The translations under genes and the position numbers were made by a program. 64,000 nucleotides of DNA, from positions 1-64,000 of the forward strand of contig JAGVLJ010000038.1 in the NCBI GenBank assembly GCA_020049855.1. The letters are read 5' to 3'. This document shows positions 50,907 through 59,947 of the stretch, one piece after another; positions within the stretch are counted from its first letter, which is position 1; each line of letters begins with the position of its first letter. Under the pieces are notes generated by a model. That model searched no databases and was not told where the DNA came from. It saw only the letters and a list, made by a program, of their open reading frames with translations. Origin of the DNA: Bacteroidia bacterium (GTDB lineage Bacteria > Bacteroidota > Bacteroidia > UKL13-3).

Positions 50907-51245
50907 TTAAGTAATTTTATTCAAATCTCTTTTCAATTCCTCAAGATAATGTTTTAATTCGGTGAGCTTAGAAACTATAGTTTTTTTATCTATTTGGTTT
51001 TCTGATTTAGTAGATAATTTTTCTTTAGCTCCACTTAAGGTAAATCCTTGCTCTTTTACTAAGTTGTGAATCCGTTCAAGAATGCGTATATCATTAACTG
51101 TATATAAACGGTTTCCTTTCTTGTTGGTTTTGGGTTTCAGGTGATCGGAGAATTCATTTGTCCAGAAACGGATGAGCGAAACATTCACCTTGAAACGGGC
51201 AGCCACTTCACCAATGCTGTGGTATAGTTTATCAGGTTGATCCAT
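50907..51245 (-). CDS. MerR family transcriptional regulator
   Basis: LYHSIGEVAARFKVNVSLIRFWTNEF...NRLYTVNDIRIL; start MDQPDK at 51245. Confidence 0.93.
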   Translation of the reverse strand: MDQPDKLYHSIGEVAARFKVNVSLIRFWTNEFSDHLKPKTNKKGNRLYTVNDIRILERIHNLVKEQGFTLSGAKEKLSTKSENQIDKKTIVSKLTELKHYLEELKRDLNKIT

Positions 51246-51264
51246 GTAAATTAAGACCCTAGAA

Positions 51265-52236
51265 TTAGTCAAAAGATTGAGTTGGTTGCGAAGCAATTTC
51301 TCTTACCTGATCATATTCAGCCGGGGTAAGATCGTTGAAAAAGTAATTAATCGGATTAATCTTTTTCCCGTTTTTCATTACTTCATAATGCAGGTGTGGA
51401 GCTGTGGATGTACCCGTGCTGCCAATATATCCAATCAATTCACCCCGTTTTACTTTTCTTCCGGGTTTGGCTACCACTTTTTTCATGTGGGCATAGAGTG
51501 TTTCATAGCCAAATCCATGGTTAATGATAACATGGTTTCCATACCCCCGATGCCCCAGTTCAACCGTTTCAATTATCCCATTTCCGGTAGCATAAATGGG
51601 AGTACCCGATGGTGCAGTGAAATCAATGCCCGTATGCATTTTATGTGTTTTATAAATAGGGTGCAGGCGATAGCCAAAACCCGAAGCCATGCTGCGCAGT
51701 TTTTTATTCGACACCGGTTGAATGGCCGGAATACTTGCGATAAACTCGGTTTTGTTAGCAGCCATTTTAGCCAGTTCGTCAAATGATTTAGATTGTATAT
51801 ACACCTGACTGCCTAGCATATCCAACTTCTTTTGCACGGCTATAATTTGGTCAGAGCCAATATAGCCTTCCAGTTGACGGTATTTTTCAACCCCTCCAAA
51901 TCCACCCTGACGAACAGTGCCCGGAATGGGGTCGGCCTCAAAAATGGCTCGGTAAATATGAGCGTCTTTTTCTTGCAATTCATTAAGTACGGCCGATAAC
52001 TGAGATACTTTATTATCCATCAATTCCATTTGTAATTGATAGTTTCGTATTTCCCGTTTCAGTTGTTTTTCTTTTGGAGAATCAATGGTGGTGTAGGCTG
52101 CAACAAGAAAAAGAAATCCGGCTACCACCGAAGCGCATACAAAGCCAAAAATACGCAGTGCTTTGGTAAGCCAGCTTATTTTTACTGTTTCAAATTTTAG
52201 CTTATGCGGATTATAAAAGTATTTTACTTTAGCCAT
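51265..52236 (-). CDS. M23 family metallopeptidase
   Basis: HTGIDFTAPSGTPIYATGNG, HGFGYETLYAHM, HLHYEVM. Confidence 0.96.
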   Translation of the reverse strand: MAKVKYFYNPHKLKFETVKISWLTKALRIFGFVCASVVAGFLFLVAAYTTIDSPKEKQLKREIRNYQLQMELMDNKVSQLSAVLNELQEKDAHIYRAIFEADPIPGTVRQGGFGGVEKYRQLEGYIGSDQIIAVQKKLDMLGSQVYIQSKSFDELAKMAANKTEFIASIPAIQPVSNKKLRSMASGFGYRLHPIYKTHKMHTGIDFTAPSGTPIYATGNGIIETVELGHRGYGNHVIINHGFGYETLYAHMKKVVAKPGRKVKRGELIGYIGSTGTSTAPHLHYEVMKNGKKINPINYFFNDLTPAEYDQVREIASQPTQSFD

Positions 52237-52366
52237 TCTTTATCTCTTCACATTATTCCTGTAATATTGCCCTCTGAAAACTAAGGGCGTGCGAAAATAA
52301 CCATTCGCCTTTAGAATGAAAATAAAATAATCGTTAACAACTGGATACCAGACAGCTAAATACGAC

Positions 52367-55132
52367 ATGACGGCAGCAGAGATCAGGCAAACCTTTTTAG
52401 ATTTTTTCAAAAGAAAGGGACATGAGATTGTTCCTTCGGCTCCTATTGTGGTAAAAAATGACCCCACGTTAATGTTCACCAATGCGGGCATGAACCAGTT
52501 TAAAGACTGGTTTCTGGGGAACGAAACACCCAAATTTAAACGGGTGGCCGATACGCAAAAATGCCTGCGGGTTTCGGGAAAACACAATGACCTGGAAGAA
52601 GTGGGCGTAGATACTTACCACCACACCATGTTTGAGATGCTGGGCAACTGGAGTTTTGGCGACTACTTTAAAAAGGAAGCCATTGAATGGGCCTGGGAAC
52701 TTTTGACCGAAGTATATAAACTGCCCAAAGACCGTTTATATGTAACGGTGTTTGAGGGCGACAAAAAAGAAGGACTGGCATTTGACGAGGAAGCGTATGA
52801 CAACTGGGCAAAGTACATAGACAAAGACCGCATCCTGAACGGCAACAAAAAAGACAATTTCTGGGAAATGGGCGATACCGGTCCCTGTGGCCCTTGCAGC
52901 GAAATTCATATTGACCTGCGGCCGGATGCTGAAAGAAAAAAGGTGGATGGAAAAACCTTGGTGAACAATGATCACCCCCAGGTGATTGAAATATGGAACA
53001 ATGTGTTCATGGAGTTTAACCGCAAAGCCGATGGCTCATTGGAAAAACTCCCTGCTCAACACGTGGATACCGGCATGGGTTTCGAACGTTTGGTGCGTGC
53101 TATTGAAGGCAAAAGTTCCAATTACGATACGGATGTGTTTATGCCTTTGATAAATTTTATTGAAAAAAGGACGAAAACAAAATATGGATTTAGGACAAGG
53201 ACGGTTAACCAAAACGTAGAAGAAATTACATTCGGGACTAAGATAGATGAAGCAATGAGGGTTCTCGCGGATCATATTAGAGCTGTAAGCTTATGTATTG
53301 CTGATGGGCAACTCCCTTCTAATACAGGCTCAGGATATGTAATTCGAAGGATTCTACGGAGGGCTGTAAGATATTATTATCAGTTTCTGAATATCAAAGA
53401 ACCTTTTTTGTGTCAAATGGTAAATGTGTTAGCGGATCAATTTAAAACTGTATTTTCTGAACTTGACCAGCAAAGAGAATTTGTTTCTAGAGTAATTCAA
53501 GAAGAAGAAATATCTTTTTTGAAGACTTTAGAAGGAGGAATGAGACGTTTAACTGAGTATTTAGATGAAGCTCATCTAAATCAATTGAATCAAACACTTC
53601 TTAAAACTGAAAAAGCAAGAGAAATATCAATTGATAGTATTAATAATAGACTTAATAATGATTTTCAAAAGATATTTAGTGGTAAAGTTGCCTTTGAATT
53701 ATATGACACATTCGGTTTTCCAATAGATTTGACTCAGCTAATAGCTAAAGAAAGTGGTTGGTTGGTTGACATGAAAGGCTTTGAGGAAGAATTGACAAAG
53801 CAAAAAAAACGTTCTCGTAAAGCTGCGGAAATAGAGGCTTCGGATTGGATGTGGGTATGGGATAAAGAAAATACTGAGTTCATTGGGTATGATCAATTGG
53901 AAGCCTTATCAGGAGAGAAGGAGGAAGACAAAATTATTATTATTCGTTACAGATTAAGACAAATTAAGGGAAAAGATACAATGGAGGTTGTTTTGGATAA
54001 GACTCCATTTTATCCAGAAGGAGGGGGGCAAGTTGGTGATACAGGAGAATTATATAACTTTCACCAAAAAGTTCGAATAGTTAATACATACAAAGAAAAC
54101 AATTCAATTATTCATACTTTGGATAAACCATTGAATGATACATTTTCTGTAGTAAATGTTAAGGTTGATGCAGATAAGCGCCACCTTACCGAGAACAACC
54201 ACTCGGCTACGCATTTATTACATGCTGCTTTACGGAAAGTGTTAGGTACGCACGTTCAGCAAAAAGGTTCGTTGGTAAACAGCGAATATTTGCGCTTCGA
54301 CTTTTCGCATTTCAGTGCCTTGACGGCTGAGGAGATTGCCGCAGTAGAAAAAATAGTGAACCAAAAAATACGCGAGAACATAACGTTGGATGAACGCAGA
54401 AATGTGCCCATTGCCGAAGCCGAAAAATTAGGTGCCATGATGTTGTTCGGGGAGAAATACGGAGAAAGTGTGCGGGTGATTACGTTTGAAGAAGGTTACT
54501 CCCGCGAGTTGTGCGGAGGTACCCACGTAAAAGCCACCGGACAAATCGGGTTGTTTAAAATTACCAGCGAAAGTGCGGTTGCTGCCGGTGTGCGCAGGGT
54601 AGAGGCCATTACTGCCGTTGCCGCTGAAGAGTTTGTGAACACCCAACAAAACACCGTGAACAGCATTAAAGAATTACTTAAAGCCAAAGATCCGGTAAAA
54701 AGTGTAGAGCAACTGCTGCACGATAAAGCCGATTTATTAAAGCGACTGGAAGTACTGGAAAGTGAAAAAACACAGGTAGTCAAAGCACAGGTAAAACAAT
54801 ACCTACAAGCGCAAAACGGACTCAATGTTTTAGTGGCTCAGGTAGATGTTCCTAATGCTGAGCAACTCAAAAACCTGTCGTTTCAGTTAAAGCAGGAAAC
54901 GGGAAATTTATTTTGTGTATTGGGTGCCATCATTGATGGAAAACCTCTGCTTAGTGTGATGATCAGCGAGAACTTAGTCAAAGAAAAAAATCTTCATGCG
55001 GGTAATATTGTGAAGGAACTGGCCAAAGAAATACAAGGTGGCGGGGGCGGTCAGCCGTTTTATGCCACAGCCGGTGGAACCCAAGTGGAAGGATTAAAAG
55101 TTGCTTTGGAAAAAGCAAAAAGATTAATTTAA
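52367..55132 (+). CDS. alaS: Alanyl-tRNA synthetase (compositionally mosaic)
   Basis: MFTNAGMNQFKDWFLG, editing HSATHLLHAALRKVLG, C-terminal GGGGGQPFYATAGG. Confidence 0.98.
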   Translation: MTAAEIRQTFLDFFKRKGHEIVPSAPIVVKNDPTLMFTNAGMNQFKDWFLGNETPKFKRVADTQKCLRVSGKHNDLEEVGVDTYHHTMFEMLGNWSFGDYFKKEAIEWAWELLTEVYKLPKDRLYVTVFEGDKKEGLAFDEEAYDNWAKYIDKDRILNGNKKDNFWEMGDTGPCGPCSEIHIDLRPDAERKKVDGKTLVNNDHPQVIEIWNNVFMEFNRKADGSLEKLPAQHVDTGMGFERLVRAIEGKSSNYDTDVFMPLINFIEKRTKTKYGFRTRTVNQNVEEITFGTKIDEAMRVLADHIRAVSLCIADGQLPSNTGSGYVIRRILRRAVRYYYQFLNIKEPFLCQMVNVLADQFKTVFSELDQQREFVSRVIQEEEISFLKTLEGGMRRLTEYLDEAHLNQLNQTLLKTEKAREISIDSINNRLNNDFQKIFSGKVAFELYDTFGFPIDLTQLIAKESGWLVDMKGFEEELTKQKKRSRKAAEIEASDWMWVWDKENTEFIGYDQLEALSGEKEEDKIIIIRYRLRQIKGKDTMEVVLDKTPFYPEGGGQVGDTGELYNFHQKVRIVNTYKENNSIIHTLDKPLNDTFSVVNVKVDADKRHLTENNHSATHLLHAALRKVLGTHVQQKGSLVNSEYLRFDFSHFSALTAEEIAAVEKIVNQKIRENITLDERRNVPIAEAEKLGAMMLFGEKYGESVRVITFEEGYSRELCGGTHVKATGQIGLFKITSESAVAAGVRRVEAITAVAAEEFVNTQQNTVNSIKELLKAKDPVKSVEQLLHDKADLLKRLEVLESEKTQVVKAQVKQYLQAQNGLNVLVAQVDVPNAEQLKNLSFQLKQETGNLFCVLGAIIDGKPLLSVMISENLVKEKNLHAGNIVKELAKEIQGGGGGQPFYATAGGTQVEGLKVALEKAKRLI

Positions 55133-55151
55133 TTTCGAATAATATATAGTT

Positions 55152-56102
55152 ATGTCTGGAGCAGCCAAACGAATAGTGACAAGGGAAGAAATACAAACTA
55201 TTTATCACAAACCTTTACTGGAGTTGGTACTTGAAGCGGCCAACGTACACAAGCAACACCACAAATTTGGAGAAGTTCAGGTGAGCAGCCTGCTTTCCAT
55301 TAAAACAGGCGGATGCTCGGAAGATTGTTCTTATTGTCCGCAGGCAGCGCGTTACAATACAGGTGTTGATGTGCAGGCTTTGATGAAAACAGAAGATGTA
55401 CTAGCCGCAGCACAAAATGCAAAGGAAGGGGGAGCTTCCCGTTTTTGTATGGGAGCAGCGTGGCGCGAAGTGCGAGACAACCGCGATTTTGACAGGGTAC
55501 TTAATATGGTAAAAGAGGTGAATGCGATTGGATTGCAGGTATGTTGTACCTTGGGTATGCTTACTGAACAGCAGGCGCAAAAATTAGCCGATGCGGGTTT
55601 GTATGCCTACAACCATAATATTGATACTTCAGCCGAGAATTATGGAAATATTATTTCCACGCGTACCTATGATGATAGGTTGAATACGATAAATCATGTG
55701 CGAAAAGCAGGTATAACAGTTTGTTCAGGGGGTATTATTGGCATGGGAGAATCAGATGAAGACCGGATTGGGATGCTGCATACACTGGTTAATTTGCCAG
55801 TACCTCCCGAATCAGTTCCTATAAATGCGTTAGTAGCTGTAAGCGGAACTCCAATGGAAACACAAAAGCGTGTGCCGTTCCATGAGTTGATACGTATGAT
55901 TGCCACTGCGCGATTAGTTATGCCTCAATCGGATGTACGTTTATCGGCAGGGCGGCTTGAATTATCTATAGCCGAACAGGCTTTGTGTTTTATGGCTGGA
56001 GCCAATTCCATTTTTGCCGGAGATAAATTGCTTACCACACCTAATCCTGAATTTAACGAAGACAAACATATGTTTGAAGTACTCGGACTTCGTCCACGAT
56101 AG
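55152..56102 (+). CDS. bioB: Biotin synthase
   Basis: [22 protein letters not shown] radical SAM motif; [15 protein letters not shown]. Confidence 0.98.
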   Translation: MSGAAKRIVTREEIQTIYHKPLLELVLEAANVHKQHHKFGEVQVSSLLSIKTGGCSEDCSYCPQAARYNTGVDVQALMKTEDVLAAAQNAKEGGASRFCMGAAWREVRDNRDFDRVLNMVKEVNAIGLQVCCTLGMLTEQQAQKLADAGLYAYNHNIDTSAENYGNIISTRTYDDRLNTINHVRKAGITVCSGGIIGMGESDEDRIGMLHTLVNLPVPPESVPINALVAVSGTPMETQKRVPFHELIRMIATARLVMPQSDVRLSAGRLELSIAEQALCFMAGANSIFAGDKLLTTPNPEFNEDKHMFEVLGLRPR

Positions 56103-56143
56103 TATTGTAAAAAAATAAAAGCCTTCCCATAATTCAGTAGGAA

Positions 56144-57280
56144 GTGAACAAAGTTGACCACTCTCAACAGCAGAAATTACTGGAACTACAGGAGCAGCAC
56201 CTGTTACGGAAATTGCTTGTGTTGCCCTCAACCTTTGTTGATTTCAGTTCTAATGATTTTTTAGGATTGGCACATGGCCATTTTCTGGATGCGGCTGTGC
56301 AAGAAACATTACAAAAAATGGCATGGCCCCACAGTGGTGCTGGAGGCTCAAGACTCATCAGTGGAAATACACATTATACCGAACAATTGGAAAGCGAACT
56401 CGCGACCTTTTATCAAGCAGAAGCCGCCCTCATTTTTAATTCGGGTTACGATGCCAATCTGGGTTTGTTATCTTGTATTGCCTCCCGGCATGATACCATT
56501 TTATATGATCAGTATTGTCATGCAAGTATACATGACGGCATCAGGTTAAGTATGGCAGGGGTAAAACACAGTTTCCTTCACAATGATTTGGCTGACCTCG
56601 AAAAAAAAATGGAGCATGCCAAGGGGAAAATTTTTATTGTGGCCGAAACAGTTTACTCGATGGATGGAGATAATGCACTGCTGGAAAAGCTTATCGAAAT
56701 GGCAGAAAAATATCAGGCAGCTTTAATTATGGATGAAGCTCATGCCACCGGAGTTTTTGGCCCAAAGGGAGAAGGGTTTGTTATAAGTAAAGGATTGCAA
56801 AACCGGGTATATGCACATATCCATACCTTCGGCAAAGCATTGGGCTGTCATGGGGCTGTGGTGGTTGGTTCATCAATATTACGGGAATACCTCATTAATT
56901 TCTCACGTTCTTTTATTTATACTACTGCCCTGCCTCTGCATAGTTTGGCAGCAATTAGGTGTGCACACTACTACATGCAATCTGATACTGAAGCAAGAGA
57001 AAAACTATGGGAACTTATTCGATATTTTGAAGAACAATGCAAAACACTACACGTAAAATACCATGTACAATGCGGAAAAAGTGCCATTCAATCTATTTTG
57101 GTAGGAGGTAATGAAAGAACTCGCTCGGTGAGTACCCATCTACAGGCGGAAGGTTTAGATGTACGAGCTATTTTATCTCCAACTGTTCCGGTGGGTACAG
57201 AGCGGTTACGTATTTGTTTGCACAGTTACAATACAAAAGAGCAAATTGATCATTTACTCACTGCATTGAATCATGTATAA
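56144..57280 (+). CDS. bioF: 8-amino-7-oxononanoate synthase
   Basis: FSSNDFLGLAHG, GAGGSRLISGNT, DEAHATGVFGPKGEGF, THTFGKALGCHGAV-like PLP site; GTG start. Confidence 0.95.
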   Translation: MNKVDHSQQQKLLELQEQHLLRKLLVLPSTFVDFSSNDFLGLAHGHFLDAAVQETLQKMAWPHSGAGGSRLISGNTHYTEQLESELATFYQAEAALIFNSGYDANLGLLSCIASRHDTILYDQYCHASIHDGIRLSMAGVKHSFLHNDLADLEKKMEHAKGKIFIVAETVYSMDGDNALLEKLIEMAEKYQAALIMDEAHATGVFGPKGEGFVISKGLQNRVYAHIHTFGKALGCHGAVVVGSSILREYLINFSRSFIYTTALPLHSLAAIRCAHYYMQSDTEAREKLWELIRYFEEQCKTLHVKYHVQCGKSAIQSILVGGNERTRSVSTHLQAEGLDVRAILSPTVPVGTERLRICLHSYNTKEQIDHLLTALNHV

Positions 57281-57872
57281 GGCTATCGGAGTAATAGGCA
57301 TTCATACAGGAATAGGTAAAACAGTTACCTCGGCTGTTTTGACCAAGGCTTGGCATACTGATTATTGGAAACCTATTCAGGCTGGAAGTCTTGAAAACAG
57401 TGATAGCATATTGGTGCAGCAATGGAGTGGGCCGAAAATACATCCCGAACGTTATCGTTTGATTGAGGCCATTTCCCCACATGCAGCAGCCAAAGGGGAA
57501 AAGCTGCAGATTAAGCTAAGTGATTTTATTCTTCCGAAGTCTGAACGAACCATTATAGTGGAAACAGCCGGAGGGTTGCTTTCTCCGCTAACTGATGAAC
57601 ACACCATGTTTGATCTGGTAAAACATTTGCAAGTACCCGTAGTGGTAGTAATTGCCCATTACCTTGGCAGTATAAACCACAGCATGCTTACACTTGCGGT
57701 ATTGAAGCAGACACAGATACCGGTGTTGGGATTGGTTTTTTGCGGAAAAACTAATGTGGAGTCAGAAGCATTTATCCTGCGGCATAGTATGCAAAAGGTT
57801 ATTGCCCGGATACCGTTTATCAATATAGTAACAAAAGAATTCATAGCTGAACAGGCACTTAAAATTCAATGA
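57273..57872 (+). CDS. bioD: Dethiobiotin synthetase
   Basis: GIHTGIGKTVTSAVL P-loop, YWKPIQAGS, VETAGGLLSPL. Confidence 0.95.
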   Translation: MYKAIGVIGIHTGIGKTVTSAVLTKAWHTDYWKPIQAGSLENSDSILVQQWSGPKIHPERYRLIEAISPHAAAKGEKLQIKLSDFILPKSERTIIVETAGGLLSPLTDEHTMFDLVKHLQVPVVVVIAHYLGSINHSMLTLAVLKQTQIPVLGLVFCGKTNVESEAFILRHSMQKVIARIPFINIVTKEFIAEQALKIQ

Positions 57873-57878
57873 GGGTAG

Positions 57879-59180
57879 TTGAAAATGGGGAACACATTAA
57901 AAGCAAGAGATAAACAGCATATATGGCATCCATACACACAGATGAAGGAGAATCCCGAAGCTATCGGGATTGTGAGAGGAAGTGGTGTGTGGTTGTTTGA
58001 TGAAGAAGGAAACCGTTACCTCGATAGTATTTCATCGTGGTGGGTAAATTTACACGGACATGCACATCCTTATATAGCTGAAAAAATAGCCGAGCAGGCT
58101 CGCGAACTGGAGCATTGCATTTTTGCCGGATTTACTCATGAACCTGCTGTGCGGCTGGCTGAAAATCTGCTAAAAATCTTACCTGCCAATATAAAAAAAA
58201 TATTTTATTCAGATAATGGCTCTACCGCGGTAGAGGTAGCTTTAAAAATGGCTTTGCAATATTGGCAAAACATGCAACAGCCACAAAAGAAAAGAATACT
58301 CGCTTTAGAGCATGCATACCACGGTGACACTTTTGCTGCCATGTCGGTAAGTGCCCGAGGGTTATTTAACCGTGCCTTTAATGAATATTTGTTCGAAGTA
58401 ACCTTTGTTCCGTTTCCGGATAAGGTTTCGGCTTTGGCGAGTGTAACTTTTCTGGAGTCCGAACTTCAAAAAGGTGATGTAGCCGCTTTTATTTTTGAGC
58501 CATTAGTGCTGGGTGCTTCCGGTATGTTAATGTATGAGGCTTCGGTACTTGAGAAATATATAATTTTGTGTAACAAATACAAAACCATAGCTATAGCCGA
58601 TGAAGTGTTTACCGGGTTTGGACGCACCGGGAAGTTATTTGCCTCTGATTATATCAAACACAAACCCGACATTATTTGTCTTTCAAAAGGAATTACAGGA
58701 GGGACAATGGCCATGGGGGTAACTGCCTGTTCAGAAAAAGTCTATGAAACATTTCTTTCAACTGATCCTGCTCATACGTTTTATCACGGACATTCTTTTA
58801 CAGCCAACCCGTTAACCTGTGCCGCGGCCAATGCCAGTTTTGATTTATTGAATCAGGACAGTTGCCTGCAATCGATTGAGCGAATAAGTAAGCAACAGGC
58901 CGAGTTTTGTAAACGTATATCCACACATGTGTTGGTAGAAGATTCTCGTTGTTGCGGAACTATTGCAGCACTTACCTTGAAGACAACAGCGGGAACTTCC
59001 TATACCAACGAACTCCGTACTCAACTATATCAGAAATTTTTAAGCAGGGCTGTGTTGATTCGTCCACTCGGAAATAATATTTATGCCGTTCCGCCTTATT
59101 GTATTTCTGATGAAGAACTGGCTTTTTTGCATCAGCAATTTCTTGAAGTTTTAGACGAGTTAACTTACCAAATTAGATGA
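57879..59180 (+). CDS. bioA: Adenosylmethionine-8-amino-7-oxononanoate aminotransferase
   Basis: HIWHPYTQMKENP, SSWWVNLHGHAHPYIA, LSKGITGGTMAMG. Confidence 0.97.
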   Translation: MKMGNTLKARDKQHIWHPYTQMKENPEAIGIVRGSGVWLFDEEGNRYLDSISSWWVNLHGHAHPYIAEKIAEQARELEHCIFAGFTHEPAVRLAENLLKILPANIKKIFYSDNGSTAVEVALKMALQYWQNMQQPQKKRILALEHAYHGDTFAAMSVSARGLFNRAFNEYLFEVTFVPFPDKVSALASVTFLESELQKGDVAAFIFEPLVLGASGMLMYEASVLEKYIILCNKYKTIAIADEVFTGFGRTGKLFASDYIKHKPDIICLSKGITGGTMAMGVTACSEKVYETFLSTDPAHTFYHGHSFTANPLTCAAANASFDLLNQDSCLQSIERISKQQAEFCKRISTHVLVEDSRCCGTIAALTLKTTAGTSYTNELRTQLYQKFLSRAVLIRPLGNNIYAVPPYCISDEELAFLHQQFLEVLDELTYQIR

Positions 59181-59821
59181 ACGAACAACTGAATAAACTT
59201 TTTGAGCAAGCCATGGCCGAGGTAATCACCAGCCAGCAGTTGCATGCCCGTTGGCTGAATACGCTATCTATGATGGAGAACACCGGGGCCAGAAAAATTT
59301 CCCGTAATGAGCACCCTGTATTCATAAACCTAACCATTCTTAAACATGCAGCAGAAGAGGCCAGGCACGCCTATTTCCTGAAAAAACAAATTGGGAAATT
59401 GGGAATAAATCTTTGCCCAGATTACAGTTGGGAATTTTTACTTGCACCTTTAAGTAGTTATTTATACCTGCATCGCCTGGATTTGGCAGTGTGCCGTATG
59501 CTGAAAGACCAATGGCATTTTACTCAGGAACAGGTGAAACAGGGTGCTTATTTGTTGGTAACTTATGCCATTGAAGTAAAGGCTGAGGTATTGTATGGCA
59601 TTTACCAAAAACAGCTTGAACGCTTTGGCTCTAAAATAAATGTAAAATCTATTATTATGGAAGAAGACGGGCATCTGGAGGAGATGACAGCAATGCTGGA
59701 GCAATTTCATGAACAATGGAAAGTTTTAGCTGAGGTTATGTGCTCGATTGAGGAACAACTTTTTCACAAATGGATAGAAGATGTCGTAATGGAGTTGCCT
59801 CAACCAATTGCCTCAACCTAA
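59177..59821 (+). CDS. Ferritin-like putative non-heme diiron protein in the biotin operon
   Basis: Helical protein with two ExxH motifs (EEARHAYF, MEEDGHLEEM) and intervening Glu (IEVKAEVLYGIY); start overlaps the bioA stop. Confidence 0.7.
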   Translation: MNEQLNKLFEQAMAEVITSQQLHARWLNTLSMMENTGARKISRNEHPVFINLTILKHAAEEARHAYFLKKQIGKLGINLCPDYSWEFLLAPLSSYLYLHRLDLAVCRMLKDQWHFTQEQVKQGAYLLVTYAIEVKAEVLYGIYQKQLERFGSKINVKSIIMEEDGHLEEMTAMLEQFHEQWKVLAEVMCSIEEQLFHKWIEDVVMELPQPIAST

Positions 59822-59947
59822 AAATATATGGCCGTATTACACCAATTATTGTGCTATTTTCCGCACACATATTACATTGGTTGTTAAACTGACAATTGAC
59901 TTCTAAGCAACCTTTTCCCTTTTTTAAAGTCTATGGATTAGTTAACT

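Noticed and set aside
57951-57971. AATCCCGA-AGCTA-TCGGGATT hairpin near the start of bioA
   Set aside because: Encodes expected BioA residues (ENPEAIGIV) and may be chance; kept as a note only.
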